64,000 nucleotides of DNA from Cutaneotrichosporon cavernicola (lineage: Eukaryota > Basidiomycota > Tremellomycetes > Trichosporonales > Trichosporonaceae). The stretch spans positions 1,178,001 to 1,242,000 of the forward strand of contig NC_083394.1 of NCBI RefSeq assembly GCF_030864355.1. The letters run 5' to 3'. Positions 20,858 through 31,460 of the stretch are shown here, piece after piece (the first letter of the stretch is position 1; each line of letters opens with the position of its first letter). The notes beneath the pieces were generated by a model. It was not told the origin of the DNA, did no database searches, and saw only the letters and a program-made list of their open reading frames with translations. The position numbers were made by a program, and so were the translations under genes.

Positions 20858-23543
20858 ATGGCGGGCTCGACACGCCTACCGCCAGTACTCGCAATGGCGC
20901 TCCTCGCCCTCGCCATGCTCCTCCTCGCCGGCAGCGCGAATGGTAAATCCTCCCACGTCCTTCCTAACCCCAGCGCGCTCGGTTCACCCGCCACCAGTCC
21001 GCCGAGTGCACCATCCCAGCCGGTCTACAGTCCGCATCGTTCCGCGTGGTGATAGCCTCTCCCGCCGCTCCATCTCCCCACAGGCCCATTCCCTGCGACA
21101 CGATGACAGCCTCCTCCTCACCGCCTCGGTGGCCAGTATGGCGCCATACGAGGTCGCGCTCCTTCTCCGGCCAACAGAGCACCTCTTCCACCCAGACGCA
21201 AAGGTCACCTTTCAGCATGCGGATGGGAGTAGCACGTCTGAATCCCTCCGTGCCGAGGACTGGCGCCTGTATCAGGGCGAGGTCGTGAGGCCTGCGTGGA
21301 TCGAGCGTGTGTGGGCCGAGGAACTGTCGGGGCTTGAGCACAGCCCGGCCGCATTCCTCGGGCGCGCGAGCGTTATGGTCCATGATGCCGGCGACAACAT
21401 ACGTTGGGAAGGCACGTTCTCAATCGACGGGATCAACTACCACGTCTTGACCAAGGAGCGGTACGAGGCCACCAGGACGATGGACGACGCCGACGTCGCT
21501 GCCTTTGGGAATGGGCTCGTCATCTTCAGCGATGCCGAGATGGAATACAAGGACGGAACGAGGCACTCGAACAGCACCGGGTGCACGCACGACAGGCTGA
21601 CGTTCAACACCGACCCCTCGCACCCTGTTCTTCGGCGGCGCGATGCCAACATGCTTCTCGAGGGCCGGGGCTCGCGCGATGACATGGGCGGCATGACTCC
21701 CAAGACCAACTACATCGAGTCGATTGGTTCGGATGCAGGCTGCCCCACTTCGCAGCAGGTAGTGTACATGGGCGTCGCGGTCGACTGTAACTACGTGACG
21801 GCTTACGGGAGCAAGGACGCGGCACGCACGCAGGTGCTCAACAACTGGAACCAGATCACTGCGTTGTACCGCAGCACGTTCCGAGTCTCGCTCGGCATTA
21901 TCGAGCTGGTGGTCGAGGAGGCGCAGTGCCCTTCCTCGCCGCCCGCGGACAAGCAGTGGAACCAAAATTGCACGCAGTCCGTGACGCTCGACGACCGGTT
22001 GAGCATGTTCAGCCAGTGGCGTGGGAAGAAGGGTAACGACGGTGCTGGCCTGTGGCACCTCATGACGGCATGCTCGACGGACACTGAGGTCGGCGTTGCG
22101 TGGCTCGGTACCCTCTGCCAGACCAGCGCGAACGAACAGGACGGCCAGCAGTTTGTCTCGGGCACTGGTGTGTCAAGCGCGTCCAAGACCGAGTGGAACC
22201 TCATTTCGCACGAGATCGGACACAACTTTGGCGCGATCCACGACTGCATCGACGGCTGCACGCTCCAGAGCTCATGCTGTCCGTACTCCAGGGACGCATG
22301 TACAGCGAGCGGCCGTTTTATCATGAACCCTACGACTGCGGCCTCTGAGACAGCGTTCTCACAGTGCACGCTCGGCAACGTGTGCTCGTTCCTCGGTACG
22401 GGTTCTAAGAATTGCGTTGTGACGCCCGACCCGGCCCGCACAACCATCAGCCTCAAGCAGTGCGGCAACGGCATCGTGGAGCAGGGCGAGGAATGTGACC
22501 CAGGCATGAACAGCACATCGTCCTGCTGCGACCCCAACACGTGCAAGTTCATCAACGGCGCCGTGTGCGACCCGACCAACTCTGCCTGCTGCACTGACCA
22601 GTGCACGTACAAGGCTGCTGGTGTCGTGTGCCGACCGTCCATCAACGCGATCTGCGACACCCAGGAGGTGTGCTCCGGCAACACTGGCGAATGTCCCAAG
22701 GACGTTACTGCCAAGGACGGCACCAACTGCGGCAACGGCCTGCAGTGCGCGAGTGGACACTGTACGTCGCTCGACGAGCAGTGCGTCAAGGCTGGCGCGA
22801 GCCTCAACTTGACGCAGGCATGTAGCGCGCGCGACGACCAGTCGTGCTACGTCACCTGCAAGGATCCCAACGTCGCCAACCAGTGCACGATCCTGCAGAC
22901 GGTGCTCATCGACGGCTCGCCGTGCGGCTACGGCGGGCACTGCTACAACGGTACCTGTTCGCCCGGCTCGTGGCAGAACCGCCTCGCCTCCATGTACACG
23001 CAAAACCTGCAAATAGCGATTCCAGTCACGATCGCCGTCGCGATCATCGTCGGCATGATCCTGTACTCGATTGCGCGCTGCTGCTGCGGGGCGTTTACGC
23101 GTTCCCGCTCCAAACCCAAGAAGCAGGCATGGGACAACGGTGTATCCATGGCGCCGTACCCTCAACCGGCCTACCACTCTCAATCCCGCGGACAAGACAA
23201 CAACCCGACGCAATTCCGCCAAGACGGTAGCCCGACGCGCGAATTCCGCCAGGACGGCAGTCCTACGCAGACATACCCCGCGCTACCCCTGCTCGACGGA
23301 CACCGGCGCAACGTCTCGGGCTCATACTCTGACGAAATGGGGACTGGGCAGCCGGTAAGACCGGCCTACGCCGACCCTTATGCGCCATATGCCGGGAGAC
23401 GCAACTGGGTCGATGAGTCGCGGTACAATGGCCGCGACACGCGTGACCAAGAGTACGAGGAGGGATACCACTATAACTACGACGAGAGCGTGCCCCGTCA
23501 CCACCATGATGCGCGCGAAAACCGCGGATACTCGCGCCAGTAG
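20858..23543 (+). CDS. ADAM-type zinc metalloprotease, single-pass membrane protein
   Basis: Exons 20858-20942 and 20974-23543 (31-nt intron) encode 884 residues. Exon 1 is a clear signal peptide (MALLALAMLLLAGSANG). The prodomain holds a Cys-switch candidate (TGCTHDRL) and a kexin-like LRRR site just before the catalytic domain. The reprolysin zinc motif HEIGHNFGAIHD spans residues about 441-452. A Cys-rich disintegrin domain starts near residue 524 (CGNGIVEQGEECDPG) and runs into a Cys-rich region. One transmembrane helix lies at about 707-729 (IAIPVTIAVAIIVGMILY), with a Tyr/Arg/Pro-rich cytoplasmic tail containing repeated FRQDGSPT units. This is the fungal ADM-A/ADM-B layout: a cell-surface sheddase whose substrates are unknown. 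An RGD tripeptide sits near the N-terminus of the prodomain, outside the disintegrin loop. Confidence 0.95.
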
Positions 23544-23853
23544 CTTGCGCAGCTTGCGCCAGTAGCTTGAGCTTGAGCTATCGGAGCATTGTGTAATATC
23601 TTTAGATGTCGTGTACGTTAGCTGGCAGTCGCTACGAACCTTTGATGCATGAACAATAGACTGGTTACCTTGGCACATCATATCCTGTTCTTCCAATTCA
23701 ATGCAGTAGATACATAAACACTAGAAACATAGAGACAGAAGGACAAGCCTTCTCAGAGCGGAACGCTATCTATGCACAGCCTCGCTGCATGTGTGCGAGC
23801 TCCCACCGTCCCACCCCAAACGTCACTGCTCTTCACACCCACAATGTGCTGGG

Positions 23854-25333
23854 CTAGACCTTTTCCGCACCCTCCTCGTGGCCGTTCCTTTTCGTATGCG
23901 CCGCGCCACCATTCGCCGCGCTCTCGTCATCCCCCTTTCCCTTGGCCTTGGACACGCCCCACTCGGGCCCAAGCATGAAATTCGCCTCTCCCGCCGTCTC
24001 GTCCACGAGCATCTCAGCCGAACGATACCCAGCGACCGGAAGCCTAAGCTGGCCCTGCGGCGTGGGTACGCATTCGGGCAAAAACCCGACCTGCTGCAGT
24101 GCGCTAGCCTGGTCCCTTCCATCAGCGGAATATCTGGGAATAGCTCACCACCAAATATGTTCGTGGTACAGCCTATCGCCGCGAATATTCACAACGGCCA
24201 TCATGGCAAGTTGGATCTTGCGCCCAGTCGCGGGAACGCCGGGGAGGAGCCAGTCGATGACGCGGTTGTGGGTGCAGCTGTAGATAAACTCATCGACGAC
24301 TCTATCCGCGCCGACCGTGCGTGAGACGACGAGCAAATCCGCATCTTCGGGATTACTGAAGATGAAGTGGTCGCGATAGAATTGCGACAGTTGCTCGCGC
24401 CCAACGCCCCCAGTCATCGTCGGAACGTGGTTGACATACGGCTCGTCCTTTCATCAGCTCTTGACTCTTGTCTCAACCTACTACCATGGTCAACATGGTC
24501 TTTTCCACGCTGCGGTCGATGAATTCGTAATGCGTGTGCTCGTCCCAGATCGCCTCTAGGTCAAAGTATGGTCCGTTTAGCTGATTCCGCAGAAAGGCTA
24601 GGGTGCGCGAGTGAGCTAATGCCGCATTTGGGGGCGAGTAGGCCTTGGGACCCGAGGAGGGAACGACAAAGTATGGCGAGTCGACGTCATATTCGTGAAC
24701 CCGGCAATTGAGGGGAGGATCACGGCCCGCATCGTGCACGATACGACTAGGGACGTGGACTAGCATCGGCAGGTCGTCGCTGAACATTGCAGCTCCGTGG
24801 GATACGACCGCCACGATACGGGGCATGGAACCCGAGCCGGCCAGGATCGCGGGGAGCGCTGATGGGTCATACACTGGGGTTTAGTGTGGGTACCAAAGAC
24901 AAGATAAGGAAGAGGACAAGATAAGGAAGAGGGCAAGATAAGGAAGAGACTCACCCAAGACGGCATATGAGCCTTTATTCTCCACAAAGTCTGCGTCCTC
25001 CAATGCAGCAATGGCTGTACTTAGAGCGGCATTCACGTCCGTCTCGCCCCCGATCCGCGCGCCAACTACCGCGAAACCCTCTTCCGCCCACTTCTTGACT
25101 GGTTCGGGATCGAGTGGCGCCTTGAGCCCAAGTCCTTCGTGTGGGCGCATGCTGAGTCGAGGGGGAGGGACGACAATCACTCCCGGTCCAGTACCGCGAT
25201 GGGTTAGGGGAGGCTGGAGCTCGAGTCCCTCCATTAGCGGTATCGGTGGGGCAATGATAGGGAAGCGAGTTGGGAGTTGGGTTGGTGAGGAGGGTAAATA
25301 CCCTGGTGGTGTTGGGAGAGGGCTGTTGGACAT
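23854..25333 (-). CDS. Dienelactone-hydrolase-like / SnoaL (NTF2-like) protein
   Basis: Exons 25333-24955, 24873-24482, 24447-24149 and 24115-23854 encode 443 residues. The N-terminal half resembles fungal carboxymethylenebutenolidase-type alpha/beta-hydrolases (GPGVIVVPPP, PVKKWAEEGFAVVG, RIVAVVSHGAAM). The C-terminal half is a SnoaL/NTF2-like domain (EPYVNHVPTMTGGVG, then FSNPEDADLLVVSRTVG and LYHEHIWWDQASALQQVGFLP). This two-part architecture is common in fungi and annotated as carboxymethylenebutenolidase, but substrates are unproven. I cannot see a convincing nucleophile Cys/Ser elbow, since the expected position reads VSHGAAM. The product may therefore not be a classical hydrolase. The C-terminal 40 residues are low-complexity. 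Intron 1 contains three 17-bp tandem repeats. Confidence 0.8.
24899..24948. repeat. Three tandem 17-bp repeats inside an intron
   Basis: ACAAGATAAGGAAGAGG occurs three times in a row (the last copy starts with G and is one base short) within intron 1 of the dienelactone-hydrolase-like gene. On the coding strand it forms a pyrimidine-rich tract before the acceptor. Confidence 0.9.
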
Positions 25334-25918
25334 TGAGAAGGTTGATGGAGTGATTGAGATGTTGGGCGTGGGAATATAGAGGTTAAGTGCAAGTGGTCAA
25401 GTGGTGATGTGGTGTGATGTGGGAAGGTGGTGGAGGTGGAGGTGGGCGTGCGCGTCATGACGCGTCTGATGGGGACCTGGACCTGGACCTGGACTAGTTA
25501 GTGTAGTTTAACAAGTGTGTCAGCGGCTTGTTACACTTGTTTCGATGACGGAGCGGCGCCGTGTGGGTAAACTGCATCTTGCTTAGTTGTAACCCATCCG
25601 ACCATCTGACTGTAACATTCTAACTGTGCCAATGTAAATTCATGATACGGTGAGTACCATCGTCACTCACCTTCCCTCAACTCCTCATACCCCCCCACCC
25701 CCACATGGTAACAGGTTTATAAGATTAACAGGTTTACCAGTAAAATCGGTTTAATCGGTTTACCTCCTGTGACCATTACCTCATGGAACAAAGGCCCTCC
25801 ACTCTCTCCAATTCTCCTGTAGATAGAGTTAGAGTGCACTTGGAAAGAGAAGAGAGAGAACAGGCATGTTATAGTGACTTGGGCTATAGAGTTCCAGAGG
25901 AATTTGGCTTTCGTCAAC

Positions 25919-26074
25919 ATGCAGCCCCCCAAGCGGAAAGACGCCACGCGCCGTCCCGGGGGTGCCGGTGGCGTCTGGACCGCGGGTGTGGCAAGGTTAG
26001 AGGAGGAGGAGAGGACGGAGTCAAAATCGGGGGTAACGCCTCTTCTCCAGCCCAAGTTTGAGCCAGACTCTTGA
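25919..26074 (+). CDS. Possible small ORF, unknown
   Basis: A 51-codon ATG frame encodes a charged peptide beginning MQPPKRKDATRRPGG and ending LLQPKFEPDS. Its composition, basic then acidic with no odd codons, looks more coding-like than the surrounding DNA. There is no family recognition and no splice evidence. It may be a small protein, a gene fragment or chance. Confidence 0.2.
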   Translation: MQPPKRKDATRRPGGAGGVWTAGVARLEEEERTESKSGVTPLLQPKFEPDS

Positions 26075-26567
26075 TCGGCACTTGCCGTAACAGATCAAGT
26101 ATTTCCCTGGCACGTTACGTTGGCACACTCTCGTCTTCGTCTTCTTATGCGCGTCTAGAGTTTCTAAAGCCTCTACCCGGTACCTCAGAGTATTCACGAC
26201 TTGCCACGGCTAATGTCGTGTCTTGTAGGCTTAGGAAACGCACCCGTCATGTATGTCTTACGACATTGCAGCTCGTGGTTGGTTCCCCGTCAGCCCGTTA
26301 TTGCACCTCCAGGAGTCTAGGAGTTAGGATCAAAGGATGATCCCAATATGTGCCAGGATAGGATGGCTAGGATCACCAGAATGAGACAAGGTCATTGCGT
26401 TCTTTAACGACTTAATCAAGTCAACGCTCATCATCTCTTCTCTTCATTCATCGTCACTCCCTCTATACAACGGACGTCACTGTCAGAGACAGGTCTGGCG
26501 TCCCTTGCCTCACTCGAACTGACTCAATCTCAAGACTGGCTCCGGAAGCCTTCCTCCAACAACCCCA

Positions 26568-26587
26568 CCCCCCCCCCCCCCCCCCCC
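26568..26587. repeat. Homopolymer tract, 20 C
   Basis: An uninterrupted C run, seen directly, about 280 bp upstream of the gene starting at 26869. Confidence 0.9.
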
Positions 26588-26868
26588 ATTCCTCCAAACC
26601 TCCCGGCATTCTTTCAGTTTAGGGTCTCCACTCGCGCTGCGCGCATTTACAGTACGATCGGCCACAGCCACAACCACGCCTCCGCAAACAGCTCAAGCTC
26701 TACCGAGTACCGACGCCTCTGGCGCCAGCCACCAAGAGCTAGAATAGGTAGACTCCCCAGTCATTCCAGACCACAACCCAAAACAGCTAGCAACGTCAAC
26801 CACACGCTAAACCGCTAAACCGCTAGTCCGTATAGTCCGGCTCCCAACCTCCCGCCCGGGTCACCAAA

Positions 26869-27501
26869 ATGGGCTTCCTCTCACTTCCGCGCCCAAATAA
26901 GAAGGCTCCTGTCTCACTCCCGAAACGGTCCACTTCTTGGTTTGCTCCAGTGCTGCCCGACTGGCTCGACAGCAAAACTACTCCTACCTTTACTTCTACT
27001 TGTCCTTCCTCTACCCATTCGGACACTATATCAAAACCTCGGAACCGTCGCACGACAACCCGCTCCTTCTCACGCATCCTTGAACGTTGGGCGTTCAACT
27101 TTGCCACCACTACAGACAAGACCAAGTCGGAGCGTACTTTGCCAGGCAACCATCCCATCGGCACTCCTCGTACAAAGAACACTGGTCGCCGCAACGTGTC
27201 TCCCGAGGCCGTCATGTCGCTTCCACCCGGCGCGGCAGCTCCAACACTCGGCCGCGTACTCGACTATGACATGAACAATGCCGAGTTCTTTTCGAGGCCC
27301 TCGATCCACTTTGGTACAGACGACTGCGGGCAGTCGACGATCAGGTGTATGAGCATGTCGCTTGACGCGTTCATCTCGGGAACTCATGTTTCCGCCCACA
27401 GGAACAACGTAAGTGTCGCGTTTGGTCTTGTTGGAGGTTTAGTTGGGTTTTCAGCATTGAGGAGAGAGCGCGGTGTAAACGAGAATGGGGGACTTGCCTA
27501 A
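26869..27501 (+). CDS. Hypothetical basic, Ser/Thr-rich protein
   Basis: The ATG at 26869 sits in AAAATGG context and opens a frame of 210 codons. The first 180 residues are basic and Ser/Thr/Pro-rich, beginning MGFLSLPRPNKKAPVSLPKR, with more ordered sequence near DYDMNNAEFFSRPSIHFG and SMSLDAFISGTHVSAHRNN. A GTAAGT donor follows at 27409. If spliced to the TTTTCAG acceptor at about 27465, the protein ends one codon later (about 181 aa); if not, it ends at 27501 with a Gly/Val-rich tail. I do not recognise a family. The next gene on the same strand begins 0.8 kb downstream and is also Ser/Pro-rich, but I see no splice path joining them. Confidence 0.5.
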   Translation: MGFLSLPRPNKKAPVSLPKRSTSWFAPVLPDWLDSKTTPTFTSTCPSSTHSDTISKPRNRRTTTRSFSRILERWAFNFATTTDKTKSERTLPGNHPIGTPRTKNTGRRNVSPEAVMSLPPGAAAPTLGRVLDYDMNNAEFFSRPSIHFGTDDCGQSTIRCMSMSLDAFISGTHVSAHRNNVSVAFGLVGGLVGFSALRRERGVNENGGLA

Positions 27502-28285
27502 ATTCCTAGAAGAGATTGGGACCAGGCACGGGGCTCTGCGGAAACCCATTCTAAGCCTTGTCGCTGGGTGTCTGTTCCGAAACTCGGGGGACTACTATCC
27601 TTGGTCTCCCCACTTTGACCAGTCTCGGTCTCTGATCTCCGGGGTTGAGGGCTTTGGAGTTTGTTTGAGGTCCTGGACTGGGCCAAAAGCTGGGCGCAAG
27701 GGTTTGAATAACGTACATGGCTCAATTGGGTCAAAGATGGTGGCCGCATGAGGCAAACAGGGAAAAGGGGATTGAGGATAGACGGTCTTTTAGGGTGGCT
27801 CAACAGGGAACAATCAAGTCGGGGCAAGGGCAGAACAACGCCCATTACCACCGTACCACCACCCCCGTCTCACAAACATCCCTAACATTCTATTCAATCC
27901 ACTTCAATTTACATACCCCTTCCCTCCATCTCACCATGTCATCGCCACTAAGCCCCGCGGTCATCAATGTGTTGACCATCCCAATCCTCTCTTCTCATCT
28001 AAACATCTCCCACTACCCCTCCACACATCTCGAGTTACCTTGACCACTCGTCCTGTGCAGTAGAGGCTCTCACAGACGTCATCACAACAAACATTCCCCC
28101 GCTTTGCTCGCAATTGCTCGTGTCCTCCTCGGTACACAGTAAACGCAGCTACGTACGCACATACGCGGTCCCGCGCAGCTTTGCACATCCCACGACGACC
28201 ACTTCGTCATCACTACACTCCATTGCCTTGCTTTAATAAGCACTCGCTTACCCTTCGGCAGCATTACCGCCCATCCTCTACCATC
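27502..28285. other. Intergenic region
   Basis: About 0.78 kb with no supportable ORF. The right two-thirds is CT/CA-rich (27840-28285), as expected for a promoter and 5' leader of the plus-strand gene at 28286. Confidence 0.45.
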
Positions 28286-29325
28286 ATGTCTCACAACATG
28301 ACAGGCGCCCCTGCCATTCCTCCTCGCAGCCACTTGCGTGCTGCTTCGTCGTCCTACACCACGAGTTCATCCACCTCGTCTTCCCCCATCGCATCTGGCC
28401 GCAGTTCGCCAACTCGCCCGTACGTGCTCGACGTTGCGCCTCCATCGTCCCGCTTTGGCCAGTATTGCGAACCCGTAGAGGAGATCATCAACTTCCGCCC
28501 CGGGCCGCAGCGCCAAGTGAGTTACGAGCTCCCTCCTCGTGCAACACACCACAAGCGCGCAAGTTACGACGACCACCGTGACCCTCTCAAAGTGCGCGAC
28601 CATCGCCCACCACGCAAGAGTTCCAGTGGAGTCTATACTCGTACGTCAGACGCAAGCGCTCAGTACAAGCGTGACAAATCACCATAACTGACGCCTTAGC
28701 CGCCACATTCCCAGGAGCAAGCCACCGCCCTTGTCCCTCGCAATCACTTCCAAGCCCAGCGCCATCTTCGGTTTCTCAGCCTACCTCCCCGGATACACTC
28801 TACTCCTGGTTGCGGCCGCGCACCTTGGCGGGTCTCAAGCGTGTTTCCAGCAGTGACAGCACACCTGTGCCACCCAAGACATCGCAGCTGGACGATCGCA
28901 TGAGCCACTACCCCCGCCCGTCTGGGCTTATCTACGCGTCCGTCGCCTCTTCCCCACCAGTCTCCTTGCCCTCGACTCCCCGGATTTCATCGAACGGCTC
29001 GTACGGCTCGCGGTCGAGCCACTCGCCACCAAGCAGTACCCAGTCGGTTACATCAGTCAGCCCACCTACGACGCCCACTACCCCAATGTCGCTTGCTGTC
29101 GAGCACGGCATCATCACGATCGCCGGTGACTCTGTCGATGACATCCCCACCCTCGACGTTGACCCCACTCCGAAATCGTCTCCCCGTCCGAACCAGATTT
29201 CTCCCGCACCTAGCGCTGAGCGCATCGTGCCCCTTTCACCCACCGCACCTAAGCGTGCCCGCCGCAAGCCGGTCCCTCGTCTTGACGACGACCTTTCTGA
29301 GCGCCTCGAGGCGGTCAAGATGTAA
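28286..29325 (+). CDS. Ser/Pro-rich protein of unknown function
   Basis: Two exons, 28286-28640 and 28700-29325, join in phase (GTACGT donor, CTGAC branch, TAG acceptor) to give 326 residues. The family is not recognised. The sequence is Ser/Thr/Pro-rich with several ordered islands (RPYVLDVAPPSSRFGQYCEP, then EHGIITIAGDSVDDIPTLDV) and a basic-acidic C-terminus (KRARRKPVPRLDDDLSERLEAVKM). Many SP/TP sites suggest a phosphorylated, largely disordered protein. No signal peptide or membrane segment is visible. The start is the first ATG after a long CT-rich leader (ACCATCATGTC). Confidence 0.65.
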
Positions 29326-29704
29326 CAGTCCAACCGCCTCCTGTACGCTTAGCTGGCTCTGAGAGCCTCCAACACTACCTGTTGTATTGTTTCTGTTAAA
29401 TCCCTCGCACAACGGGGGCTAGGTCGTCACCCGAGTCGATGCACGTGTTGAATCTCTTACTTCTGCTGCGTTCTCGTCTCCCGGTGTCGGCATGTGAGCT
29501 TTTGTAATGTAGATTTGGCCCAGATTTGCTTGTTGTGGAGGAGGCAGTGACGTGCTGAAGGACCTGTGACGCGTCGCGGAAGTGACGGTGCCCTGACTTG
29601 CCTGCCAATACTTTCGTCGCCACGTCACTGGACCGAAATCACAGCCTCCATACCCATTTACCAAGGATCGTGTCGTCCTGTTCTTTACACTCTCTCATCT
29701 CACC
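29326..29704. other. Intergenic region upstream of PDI
   Basis: 379 bp without a gene. It holds the 3' end of the Ser/Pro-rich gene and the promoter of the PDI gene. CCACGTCACTGG at about 29619 is a candidate UPR-like element (CACGTCA core resembles the ACGT core of Hac1 sites), but this is a weak inference from a short motif. Confidence 0.35.
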
Positions 29705-31214
29705 ATGAGGCTCTCCTTCAAGATCCCAGCGGCTCTCTTGGGTCTCGCCGCCCTCGTTACAGCTTCCAAAGTTGTTGACCTTGACTCCAAGAACTTTGAC
29801 CAGGTAGGTCGCTTCTGACGGACAGTGGCCAGGGTGTCCACCTCCACCTTGTTCATCACTTGGCGCCTCCACTGGACAAAGCGAACTTGGGCGCTGACAC
29901 CCAGCTCATTGGTAAGGACAAGCCCGCTCTCGTCGAGTTGTGAGTGTACAGGAACACTTCCTGATAGACAAGATTGTGCTGACCACCAGCTTCGCTCCGT
30001 ACGTACTCACTTTACATGAAGAACCTTGCTGACCAAGCAGCTGGTGCGGCCACTGCAAGAATCGTGAGTGTTCCGTCGCGCAACCCTGCTGACCGTCAGT
30101 TGCCCCCGTGTACGAGCAGCTCGCCGATGCCTTCGACACCAGCAAGGTGATTATCGCCAAGACCGACGCCGACGGTGTCGGCCGGGAGCTCGGCTCGCGG
30201 TTTGATGTCAAGGGCTACCCTAGTACGTCGTCAGCTTTGAACGATGCGACAACCAGCTGATACCAGCTCTCAAGTGGTTCCCGGCTGGTTCTCTGGACGC
30301 CGACGACTACAACGGCGGCCGTGACCTCGACTCGCTCGTTGAGTTTGTTCAGATGAACTCTGGTGTCAAGTCAAACATCAAGCCGCCTGCTCCTCCCGCT
30401 GCGATGATCCTTGACGGCGGCAACTTTGACGAGGTCGTCGACGGCTCGAAGAATGTCCTCGTTGCCTTTACTGCCCCCTGGTGCGGCCACTGCAAGAACA
30501 TGAAGCCCGCGTACGAGAACGTTGCCAAGGCGTTTGCGCCCGAGGAGGACGTCATTGTCGCCCAGGTCAACGCCGACGACATGAGCAACAAGCCCATCGC
30601 GCAGCGCTACGAGGTCCGCTCGTTCCCCACTATCAAGTTCTTTTCCAAGGGCTCCAAGGAGCCCATCATGTACACCTCGGGCCGTAGCGAGGAGCAGTTT
30701 GTCGACGTAAGCTAATACATTCTCGTGGAACTGACAGCAGTTCCTCAACGAGCAGTGCGGCACCTACCGCACCCCGTCTGGTCTACTGAACGACCTCGCG
30801 GGCAAGATCAAGGAGCTCGACGTGCTTGCGCAGAGCTACTGGGCCGAGCTGCCGAGCCGTGAGGAGATCTACGACAACGCCAAGGCGTACGTGACTGCCC
30901 AGTCGGCCGACGTCGACGGGCACATCCGCACCGCCGCCGCGTACTACGTCAAGGCTATGGAGCGCATCAAGGCCAAGGGTGACGCTTGGATTGCCAAGGA
31001 GCATGCCCGGTGAGTCACCGTACCGTGTACCCTACTGACTAGTAGTCTCAGCAACCTCCTCGCTTCGCCCTCACTGGCGACCAGCAAGCTCGACGAGATC
31101 AAGGCCAAGGTCAACATTCTTTCCGCGTTTGTCGCCAAGAAAGCCGAGGAGACCAAGAACGACCTGTTCGAGGAGGGCCAGAAGGTCATGGGCAATGTCA
31201 AGGAGGAGCTCTAA
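29705..31214 (+). CDS. Protein disulfide-isomerase with two thioredoxin domains and ERp29-type C-terminus
   Basis: Eight exons: 29705-29803, 29905-29939, 29990-29998, 30041-30063, 30100-30222, 30267-30706, 30741-31009 and 31052-31214, giving 386 residues. A signal peptide (MRLSFKIPAALLGLAALVTA) leads to two thioredoxin domains, each with a WCGHCKN active site: FFAPWCGHCKNLAPVYEQL, assembled from four tiny exons, and FTAPWCGHCKNMKPAYENV in exon 6. The C-terminal 150 residues are helical and Lys-rich (NLLASPSLATSKLDEIKAK), matching the ERp29C domain of the fungal Erp38/PDI-D class. It oxidises and isomerises disulfides in the ER lumen. The last four residues are KEEL, a plausible KDEL/HDEL-like retrieval signal. 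Exon 3 is only 9 nt long. Confidence 0.95.
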
Positions 31215-31341
31215 GCGCCTCGGCTGCTCTATAGAAAACGGTTGCATCTTGATGCATCTGCTGAAGTGACCTAGCTTGTTCTAATACTGACATGGCTTGT
31301 AATTGAATAAATTAGATGAGGTCATCGAGTATTTGAATTGC

Positions 31342-31347
31342 CACGTG
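31342..31347. promoter_or_regulatory. CACGTG motif upstream of RPN3
   Basis: A GCCACGTGAC site lies 114 bp before the RPN3 start, in the 246-bp interval after the PDI gene. It is an E-box of the Cbf1/bHLH type by sequence; function is inferred. Confidence 0.4.
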
Positions 31348-31460
31348 ACAGGATTCTGCTTGCGCGTCGCTGTTGCAACGTAAGGCTGACCACCTTGTTG
31401 CTGCCTCCAACATCATTCTAACCCTTTCGTCATCTCATCTTCCAACCCGACCCAGTCATC

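Larger units (their letters stand above)
25334..26868. other. Intergenic region, about 1.5 kb, with one possible small ORF
   Basis: No gene is well supported. GGACCTGGACCTGGACCTGGAC at 25473-25494 is a short tandem repeat, and repeated GGTTTA/TAATCGG elements occur at 25714-25765. A 20-C run lies at 26568-26587. A 51-codon ORF is listed separately. The right half should contain the promoter of the gene starting at 26869. Confidence 0.5.

Noticed and set aside
25717..26055. 112-codon minus-strand frame
   Set aside because: It starts from a non-ATG codon, overlaps the better small plus-strand ORF, and shows no domain.
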